From JBBSOK01 sp038259825 (GTDB lineage: Bacteria > Bacteroidota > Bacteroidia > Flavobacteriales > Flavobacteriaceae), in contig JBBSOK010000090.1 in assembly GCA_038259825.1 (NCBI GenBank), forward strand, positions 1 to 11,665: a DNA stretch of 11,665 bases. Reading direction: 5' to 3'. Position numbers and translations under genes: made by a program. The notes beneath the pieces were generated by a model. The model did not search any database. It saw only the letters and a program-made list of their open reading frames with translations, and was not told the origin of the DNA. Below, one piece after another: positions 1 through 6,411 of the stretch. Every line of letters starts with the position of its first letter. The first letter of the stretch is position 1.

Positions 1-119
1 CACAGCAACAATACTTTCAATCAATGCTGCAGGTAATTAATGAAAAAGCAAACTTGGAAACTGTTTTGAATATTCCGCAATTAAGGGTTTCTTCGGAGGA
101 AATTAAAGGACAATATTAA
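1..119 (+). CDS. 3' end of a probable TolC-family outer-membrane efflux protein (partial)
   Basis: Only the last 38 codons are present. The frame enters at base 3 and ends with TAA at 117-119. The residues are polar and helix-prone, with the stretch NEKANLETVLNIPQL, and end in EEIKGQY. This resembles the closing helix and tail of TolC-type outer-membrane factors, which form the trimeric outer-membrane exit duct of RND pumps. Position supports the call: the gene lies 58 bp upstream of, and on the same strand as, an RND adaptor and pump, and the order outer-membrane factor, adaptor, pump is common in Flavobacteriia. The fragment is too short for domain-level proof. Another upstream gene type is possible, so the call rests on context as much as on sequence. 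Confidence 0.55.
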   Translation, partial: QQQYFQSMLQVINEKANLETVLNIPQLRVSSEEIKGQY

Positions 120-177
120 TATAAGTAAGAAAAGCTAAAATATTCAATCACATAATTGACCAATTTATAACAGAAAA

Positions 178-1344
178 ATGAAAAAAATACTAACCATCGT
201 ATTCATATCAATCCTCGCAATATCTTGCGGTGGTGATAAAAACAAATCAACTGAAGATATAATTGCTTCGGGCGATGTTGAGGCCATCCAGAAGCAACGA
301 GATGCGCTTTCTGAAAAACAAGAAGAAATTCATCTAGAAGTAAAAAAACTAGATGAAAAATTAAAGGAAATAAATCCTGAAAGAAATGTTCCCTTAATAA
401 CAACAATTACTGCAGAGTCAAAGCCGTTCGAACATTTTCTAGAGCTTCAAGGAAGCGTTCAAACTAAGCAAAATTTAGTAATAAATGCAGAAATGTCCGG
501 AATTTTACAGCGTGTTTACGTTAAGGCAGGTGACAAAGTAAATAAAGGACAACTGTTGGCAAAAGTGGATGACGGCGGGATGAGCCAGCAAGTTGCGCAA
601 ATGCAAATTCAAGCAGATTTGGCGAAAACTACTTTTGAGCGACAAGCACGTTTATGGGAACAAAAAATTGGCAGTGAAATTCAATATCTACAAGCAAAAT
701 CAAATTATGAAGCCAACCAAAAAGCAGTTTCACAAATGCAAAGCCAATTGGGCAAATCGAGCATCCGCGCCCCTTTTGCCGGAACTATTGATGATGTAAT
801 TACAGAACAAGGCAGCGTTGTCTCACCAGGCCAAACGCCAATTTTAAGAATCGTGAATTTGGGCGACATGTATATTACAACAGATGTTCCAGAAAATTTC
901 GTTGGTACGGTTGTAAAAGGAAAAGATGTAAAAGTTTCGTTTCCAGTTCTTGGGAAAACTATCGATTCAAAAATACGCCAAACGGGCGATTTTATTAATC
1001 CTAATAACAGAACCTTTAGTGCAGAAATTGCGGTTCCTAATAACGATAAAACCATAAAGCCAAATCTTACGGCACGTTTAAAAATAAACGATTATTCAAA
1101 AGATAAAGCTATTTTAATTCCACAAAATATTATTTCAGAAAATGCGGAAGGCGAACAATACATATATATTCTTACTGAAAAGCAAGGCGAAAAAGCAGTT
1201 GCAAAACAAGTGATCATAAAAACCGGAAAGACCCAAGACGATGATATTGAAGTTATCGAAGGCTTAAAAGATGGAGACGAAATTATAAACGAAGGCGCCC
1301 GAAGTGTAAAAGAAGGCCAAAGCGTGAAAATTATAAAGTATTAA
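178..1344 (+). CDS. RND efflux periplasmic adaptor (membrane fusion protein), lipoprotein
   Basis: This 388-residue protein should bridge the inner-membrane RND pump and the outer-membrane duct in the periplasm. Residues 1-16 are a lipoprotein signal peptide ending AIS before Cys17, and CGGD follows. Residues about 33-66 are a charged heptad-like helix rich in K, E and L, before the conserved core. The first lipoyl half is near 100-131 (SGILQRVYVKAGDKVNKGQ), followed by a helical hairpin at about 135-190 containing FERQARLWEQKIGSEIQYLQ. The second lipoyl half has RAPFAGTIDDV (197-207) and GSVVSPGQ. Beta-barrel and membrane-proximal domains occupy about 225-388. The ATG at 178 is chosen because it starts the signal peptide directly. 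No Shine-Dalgarno is seen, only CAGAAAA, as expected in Bacteroidota. The gene is probably cotranscribed with the pump 57 bp downstream. Family assignment is secure; the exported substrate is unknown. Confidence 0.93.
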   Translation: MKKILTIVFISILAISCGGDKNKSTEDIIASGDVEAIQKQRDALSEKQEEIHLEVKKLDEKLKEINPERNVPLITTITAESKPFEHFLELQGSVQTKQNLVINAEMSGILQRVYVKAGDKVNKGQLLAKVDDGGMSQQVAQMQIQADLAKTTFERQARLWEQKIGSEIQYLQAKSNYEANQKAVSQMQSQLGKSSIRAPFAGTIDDVITEQGSVVSPGQTPILRIVNLGDMYITTDVPENFVGTVVKGKDVKVSFPVLGKTIDSKIRQTGDFINPNNRTFSAEIAVPNNDKTIKPNLTARLKINDYSKDKAILIPQNIISENAEGEQYIYILTEKQGEKAVAKQVIIKTGKTQDDDIEVIEGLKDGDEIINEGARSVKEGQSVKIIKY

Positions 1345-1380
1345 TTCTTACAAGAATTACGAGTAATTAATTAAAAGATA

Positions 1381-1394
1381 CCCGCCTTTGCGGG
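1381..1394 (+). other. GC-rich hairpin just before the RND pump start codon
   Basis: CCCGC (1381-1385), loop CTTT (1386-1389) and GCGGG (1390-1394) form a perfect five-pair all-GC stem in otherwise AT-rich sequence. It lies between the adaptor stop and the pump ATG at 1402, leaving seven bases before the start codon. No T-run follows, so it is unlikely to be an intrinsic terminator. It could tune initiation at the pump gene, stabilise a processed transcript end, or be a small dispersed repeat. The structure is seen directly; the role is inference. Confidence 0.6.
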
Positions 1395-1401
1395 CACAAG
1401 T

Positions 1402-4400
1402 ATGGCAAAGCAGAAAAAAATTACAGAAAAAGAGTTTGGTATGTCCAGTTGGGCAATCAACAACAAGACCACAATTTATGTGATTATGATCTTGATTTTA
1501 TTTCTTGGGGTTGGCGCCTATTTTGCTATGCCAAGGGAAAGTTTTCCAGAAATCCATGAAACCAAGATTTACATAAGCTCGGTTTACCCAGGAAACACTG
1601 CTGAAGATATTGAAAAACTCATAACAGATCCGCTTGAAGATAAATTGAAAACTGTTAGTAATGTGATAGAAATTACATCAACCTCGCAGGAGGATTACTC
1701 TATGATCACTGTCGAGTTTGATGAAGGTATTGATGTAGAATTAGCAAAACAAAAAGTAAAAGATGAAGTAGATGGTGAAACATCCGGAGAAGATTGGCCA
1801 ACTTTTAACGGCGCAAAGGTAGAACCAAATATTTTTGAGCTTAACCTTTCCGAAGAAATGCCGATTGTAAATATTAATATTTCAGGAGATTATCCTGTAG
1901 CACAATTAAAGGAATTTGGCGAATATCTTCAAGATGAAATAGAAAATTTACCCGAGGTTAAGAAAGTTGATATTCGTGGCGCACAGGAAAAAGAGGTTGA
2001 AGTTGCGGTAGATATTTACAAGATGATGGCTTCCTCGGTAAGCTTTAACGATATTACAAGTGCAATAAGTAATGGCAATATGACGATGTCTGCTGGTAAT
2101 TTTATTGCCAGTGGCCAACGTAGAACTATTCGTATAATTGGTGAAATTAATGACCCGGACCAACTTGAAAACTTTGTTGTAAAGAGTGAAAATGGAGATA
2201 ATATTTATTTAAAAGATATTGCTACAATTAAATTCAAAGAAAAGGACAAAACTACGTATGCAAGAGAATCTGGCCACAGCGTTGTAATGCTAGATGTAAA
2301 AAAACGTGCCGGAAAAAATATGGTTGAGGCCGTAGATAAACTAAAACTTATAGTTAAAGATGCAGAGAAAAATGTCTTTCCGCCAGATTTAACCATTACA
2401 ATATCCAACGATCAATCCACCAAAACTATTGGACAAGTTGATGATTTGGTTAATAATATAATCTTTGGAATTATTTTGGTTGTAACGGTTTTAATGTTCT
2501 TTTTAGGTTTTAAAAATGCATTGTTCGTAGGGTTTGCCATACCAATGTCAATGTTCATGTCCCTCATGATTTTGAATGAATTGGGCTACACCTTAAATAC
2601 AATGATACTTTTCGGACTTATTATGGGGCTAGGAATGCTCGTAGACAACGGTATTGTGGTTGTAGAAAACGTGTATCGACTTATGGAAGATGAGGGAATG
2701 GGCCGAATAGAAGCAGCGAAAAAAGGTATTGGGGAAATTGCATTACCTATTATAATCTCAACTTTAACAACTGTTGCAGCTTTTGTTCCTTTAGGTTTAT
2801 GGCCAGGATTAATGGGTCAGTTTATGATTTATTTCCCGATAACGCTTTCGGTCGTATTGGGCTCTTCGCTTATTGTCGCAATCTTTTTCAATTCAGTTCT
2901 CGTTTCACAGTTTATGACTACTGAAGATAAAGACATGCCGCTCAAACAAATTATTAAAATATCCAGCATTATTGCAGGTATTGGTCTGTTAATATTCATT
3001 TTTGGTGGCGAATATCGCGCTTTGGGTAGCGTTATGATTTTTACTGCTATTTTGCTTTGGGCTTATAGATTATTCATTCGAAAAGCTGCGAATAGGTTTC
3101 AAAGTAAATCTTTGGTTAAACTTGAAAACTGGTATGAAGGGAAATTAATAAGTTCATTCAAAAGAAAAAGACCGTATTGGATTGTTGGAATAACATTCGC
3201 ACTATTAATTGTAGCTTTTATGGGCTTTGGCGCTTCGTTAGCCTCACAACGTACAAAAGTTGAATTTTTCCCCGACAACAAACCTAACCAGATTATTGTT
3301 TATATTGAATATCCACAAGGTACCGATATTGAGAAAACAAATGCTATTACAAATGAAATTGAACAAAAGGTTTATGATGTTTTAGACAGCAAACAATATA
3401 TAGAAGATGGCAACAATTTTCTAGTTGAAAGTGCTGTTTCCCAAGTTGGTGAAGGTGCTGGCAATCCACAAACAGATGGCGGTAGTGCCGCAGAAATGCC
3501 TCACAAAGCAAAGATTACCGCTTCAATGAGGGAATATAAATATCGCCAAGGTGAGGATAGTGAGGTTTTGCGCCAAAAAGTTCAAGAAGCATTGGTTGGT
3601 ATTTATCCAGGTGTTTTAATCTCAGTTGAAAAAGACCAAAATGGACCACCTGCAGGCGCACCCGTAAATATTGAATTGGAAGGAGAAGATTATAACGAGC
3701 TTATTGCAACAGCTGAACGTATGCGAAATTTCATAAACAGCCGAAACATTCCAGCAATAGACGAACTTAAAATTGATGTGAACAAAGATAAACCTGCAAT
3801 GCAAGTAACGGTAGACCGTGAAAAAGCTGGAGAATTAGGTGTAAGCGCGGGACAAGTTGGACAGCAATTACGGAACTCAATTTTTGGAACAAAAGCGGGC
3901 GTTTACAAAGAGGACGGAGATGATTATGATATTTATATTCGTTTTAATGAAAGTAGTAGATATAATACAAGTGCGTTATTTAATCAAACAATGACTTTTA
4001 GAACAAATACTGGACAATTACGAGAAGTGCCAGTTTCAGCGGTAGCTTCAATGAATAATAGTTCTGGTTTTAGCGCAATAAAACACCGTGATACACGAAG
4101 AGTGGTTACGGTTTATTCTGCACTATCGCCAGGTTTTACGGATGCTGGTGCAGTAGTAAATCAAGTTCAAAATGAAATGAGAAGTTTTGAAGATTTGCCA
4201 GAAAACATTAAAATAGATTATACAGGGCAAATTGAAGAACAGAACAAACAACAAGCCTTCTTGATGGGAGCATTCTTTACCGGTCTTGGCTTGATTTTCT
4301 TGATACTGATTTTTCAATTTAATTCAATTTCGAAACCGGTAATTATTATGATTTCAATATTTCTGAGTTTAATCGGGGTTTTTGGAGGGATTGTAATTTC

Positions 4401-4914
4401 AGGCTCACCATTCGTAATTATGATGACGATGATGGGTATTATTTCGCTTGCTGGTATTGTGGTAAATAACGGAGTTGTACTCTTAGATTATGCCCAACTA
4501 ACTATTGATAGGCGCAAAAACGAATTGGATTTAGACGAAAAAGAATTTCTTGAAAAAGATGAATTGTTGAAAAGTATTATCACGGCAGGAAAAGCGCGTT
4601 TACGACCGGTTTTACTTACTGCAATTACAACAGTTTTAGGTTTAATACCACTTGCAATTGGTTTTAATATTGACTTCTTTGGCCTTTTTGCAAGCTTTAG
4701 CCCAAATATTTATATGGGTGGCGACAACGTAATTTTCTGGGGACCATTAGCTTGGACGGTAATATACGGACTTATAATCGCAACTTTCTTAACATTGATT
4801 ATTGTGCCAATTTTGTTTTATATAGCAATGCGATTAAAAATGTGGGTTGCGTCCAAACGAAATTCTGATGATGTTTTAGTAGATGATTCTGAATATATTG
4901 AAGCTGCTGAATAA
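1402..4914 (+). CDS. RND (HAE1/AcrB-like) efflux pump, inner-membrane permease
   Basis: This 1170-residue AcrB/HAE1-type pump uses the proton-motive force to push substrates from periplasm or membrane into the outer-membrane duct. The first membrane helix (about 23-42) is followed by PRESFPE and VYPGNTAEDIEKLITDPLE, hallmarks of the porter entry. Porter segments span about 50-340, helices 2-6 about 348-505, the second porter half about 615-945, and helices 7-12 the remainder. Helix 4 carries GMLVDNGIVVVENVYRLM, so AcrB Asp407 is kept (D415) and Asp408 is Asn (N416). Helix 10 carries GIVVNNGVVLLDY, placing N1022 where AcrB has Lys940. Arg971 and Thr978 appear kept (R1066, T1073). It is about 120 residues longer than AcrB, partly from two extra hydrophobic segments at about 516-557. 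ATG 1402 is preferred over ATG 1441 because homologues carry a short charged lead before SSWAINNKT. Drug, bile, lipid or fatty-acid export are all possible. Confidence 0.95.
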   Translation: MAKQKKITEKEFGMSSWAINNKTTIYVIMILILFLGVGAYFAMPRESFPEIHETKIYISSVYPGNTAEDIEKLITDPLEDKLKTVSNVIEITSTSQEDYSMITVEFDEGIDVELAKQKVKDEVDGETSGEDWPTFNGAKVEPNIFELNLSEEMPIVNINISGDYPVAQLKEFGEYLQDEIENLPEVKKVDIRGAQEKEVEVAVDIYKMMASSVSFNDITSAISNGNMTMSAGNFIASGQRRTIRIIGEINDPDQLENFVVKSENGDNIYLKDIATIKFKEKDKTTYARESGHSVVMLDVKKRAGKNMVEAVDKLKLIVKDAEKNVFPPDLTITISNDQSTKTIGQVDDLVNNIIFGIILVVTVLMFFLGFKNALFVGFAIPMSMFMSLMILNELGYTLNTMILFGLIMGLGMLVDNGIVVVENVYRLMEDEGMGRIEAAKKGIGEIALPIIISTLTTVAAFVPLGLWPGLMGQFMIYFPITLSVVLGSSLIVAIFFNSVLVSQFMTTEDKDMPLKQIIKISSIIAGIGLLIFIFGGEYRALGSVMIFTAILLWAYRLFIRKAANRFQSKSLVKLENWYEGKLISSFKRKRPYWIVGITFALLIVAFMGFGASLASQRTKVEFFPDNKPNQIIVYIEYPQGTDIEKTNAITNEIEQKVYDVLDSKQYIEDGNNFLVESAVSQVGEGAGNPQTDGGSAAEMPHKAKITASMREYKYRQGEDSEVLRQKVQEALVGIYPGVLISVEKDQNGPPAGAPVNIELEGEDYNELIATAERMRNFINSRNIPAIDELKIDVNKDKPAMQVTVDREKAGELGVSAGQVGQQLRNSIFGTKAGVYKEDGDDYDIYIRFNESSRYNTSALFNQTMTFRTNTGQLREVPVSAVASMNNSSGFSAIKHRDTRRVVTVYSALSPGFTDAGAVVNQVQNEMRSFEDLPENIKIDYTGQIEEQNKQQAFLMGAFFTGLGLIFLILIFQFNSISKPVIIMISIFLSLIGVFGGIVISGSPFVIMMTMMGIISLAGIVVNNGVVLLDYAQLTIDRRKNELDLDEKEFLEKDELLKSIITAGKARLRPVLLTAITTVLGLIPLAIGFNIDFFGLFASFSPNIYMGGDNVIFWGPLAWTVIYGLIIATFLTLIIVPILFYIAMRLKMWVASKRNSDDVLVDDSEYIEAAE

Positions 4915-4997
4915 TTAGCTTTTACTGCTTAGTTATTTCTTTAAAATATTATTTTAGAGTTATAATTTTCAATTTAAATATATTACTACAATAAAAA

Positions 4998-5034
4998 AAT
5001 AAACCCCTTACCAAATTATGATAAGGGGTTTATT
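4998..5034. terminator. Bidirectional intrinsic terminator between the converging RND and SusCD operons
   Basis: A perfect 13-bp inverted repeat, AATAAACCCCTTA (4998-5010) and TAAGGGGTTTATT (5022-5034), encloses an 11-base loop. Read on the minus strand, the stem is followed by a long T-rich tract (the complement of the A-run at 4993-4999), giving a textbook terminator for the susD transcript. Read on the plus strand it is followed by a weaker stretch with few Ts, but it can still stop the RND transcript. Position between two converging stop codons fits this role. Confidence 0.88.
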
Positions 5035-5040
5035 AAATTC

Positions 5041-5070
5041 AATATTATTCAATATTATTTAATATTATTG
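5041..5070. repeat. Three tandem AT-rich decamers over the susD stop codon
   Basis: Three consecutive 10-base units AATATTATT(C/T/G) occupy 5041-5050, 5051-5060 and 5061-5070 and differ only at the last base. The third unit contains the susD stop codon (5065-5067 on the minus strand), and the others lie between it and the terminator. No function is evident. The array could be slippage-generated, since AT-rich spacers often hold such sequence. Confidence 0.7.
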
Positions 5071-6375
5071 ATTTTCATTTTCAGGTATCGGGAACATCAT
5101 TGCAACTTGATCTCCAGCTCTATCTAAAGGCAATTGATCTAATCTTCCAAAACGTCGAAGATCTATCCATCTATGGCCACCTTCACCAAATAATGAATAT
5201 CTTTTCTGAAATAAAATTTCATTTAACAATGAAGCTGGATCTGTAGCGCCTGTGTATGGAGTAAGACCAGCAGCAGTTCTAACAGCATCAATTGCTGCAA
5301 CAGCCGCAACGGGATTGGTTTGATAATTAGCTTCTGCTGAAAGTAATACCAGCTCTTCGTTTCTTATAATTGCAACAGGATCTATATTACTTATATAAAT
5401 ATTCATCCCAAAATTGCCTGTTAGGTTATCCAGAGTAATCGATTCGTCTCTAGCACCAACTTTACTAATTCTAGTATCTCCTGGCAAAATATCTTGAACA
5501 AATGATGGGTGTGCTACACGTGCATTTCCTGAAGTAGTATTAATACCAACTGCTAAACCATTTGGTATATCTGCACCCGTAAGTGAAAAGACATGGTATG
5601 CTCCGTTAGTTAAATCGCCACCTATGTTTAAAAAAGAATTGTTTAAAGCATTTGAAACTTCACCATAATTTCCACGGTATGCTTCAACCCTTGCTCGAAT
5701 TGCTGATGTAAAAGTGGCAAAACCTGAAGGAGTTGAAAAGGCATCGTTACCTAATATAACCGTAAATGGAATGGTCGTTCCTGCGGCAGCATTTAAATCG
5801 TTGGATGCATCTGCCAATAAACTTGAAATTGCTGCAAGAGCTTCATCATAGCTTACAAATGGTCCAAGATTGTCTTCATCTACAACGTTAATCCTCATTC
5901 CATTTTGAAACATTTGGTTTGATACCATTAACAATTCATGCGCTTTAATCGTATTCATAACACCTCTTGTTGAAGCGGCTTCTGCATCACTAAAATCTGC
6001 GGTTGAATTTGCCAAGCCTTCCAAAATTAAGTTGATATTCTTAATATTAGCATATCTGGCCGTATAAGGGTTTGTTGTGTAAAAAGTATTGCTATCTAGA
6101 TTGGCCGTTAATAAATCTGCCGTATATCTAGGCTCTGAAGCTTGAAACCTCCAATACTCTCTTCCAATAACAGATTGTGTATCTGTTTGTAAGGTTAATT
6201 GAGTTCTCATTGCCGCAAATACGCCTGCAGAAGCATTAATTAATTCTCCTCTAGAAAGATCGGTAGAAATGGAGCTTGTACTGGCTCCATTTAAATTTGC
6301 CCCTTCTTCCACTTCACAAGAAGCGAAAAATAGTATGCTTATAGCGACTATTAAATATCTATTATATTTTTTCAT
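5065..6375 (-). CDS. SusD/RagB-family nutrient-binding outer-membrane lipoprotein
   Basis: This 436-residue protein is the surface lid that captures substrate and passes it to the SusC channel beneath. Residues 1-19 are a lipoprotein signal peptide ending FFAS before Cys20. The mature start CEVEE has acidic residues right after the cysteine, as in Bacteroidota surface-export signals. Helical TPR-like segments occupy roughly 40-250 (for example YTARYANIKNINLILEGL, about 104-121). The diagnostic C-terminal block is about 337-436, with IRNEELVLLSAEANYQ, KRYSLFGEGGHRWIDLRRFG and FPIPENENQ. It is somewhat short for the family and lacks the NPNL-type tail of many SusD proteins, though the FPIP ending looks natural. 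The gene starts 36 bp after susC, so the two are an operon. The start is fixed by the signal peptide. No nearby enzyme reveals whether the ligand is a glycan, peptide or something else. Confidence 0.93.
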   Translation of the reverse strand: MKKYNRYLIVAISILFFASCEVEEGANLNGASTSSISTDLSRGELINASAGVFAAMRTQLTLQTDTQSVIGREYWRFQASEPRYTADLLTANLDSNTFYTTNPYTARYANIKNINLILEGLANSTADFSDAEAASTRGVMNTIKAHELLMVSNQMFQNGMRINVVDEDNLGPFVSYDEALAAISSLLADASNDLNAAAGTTIPFTVILGNDAFSTPSGFATFTSAIRARVEAYRGNYGEVSNALNNSFLNIGGDLTNGAYHVFSLTGADIPNGLAVGINTTSGNARVAHPSFVQDILPGDTRISKVGARDESITLDNLTGNFGMNIYISNIDPVAIIRNEELVLLSAEANYQTNPVAAVAAIDAVRTAAGLTPYTGATDPASLLNEILFQKRYSLFGEGGHRWIDLRRFGRLDQLPLDRAGDQVAMMFPIPENENQ

Positions 6376-6411
6376 GATTTATATCTTTATAATTTATACT
6401 GTGTGTTTTAT

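Noticed and set aside
705..1055. 116-codon open frame antisense to the adaptor gene
   Set aside because: It is the shadow of a well-supported gene on the other strand, with no recognisable domain or start context.
4915..4997. AT-rich stretch after the RND pump, considered as a small RNA or short gene
   Set aside because: No promoter box, stable stem or plausible coding frame is visible; it reads as spacer leading to the shared terminator.
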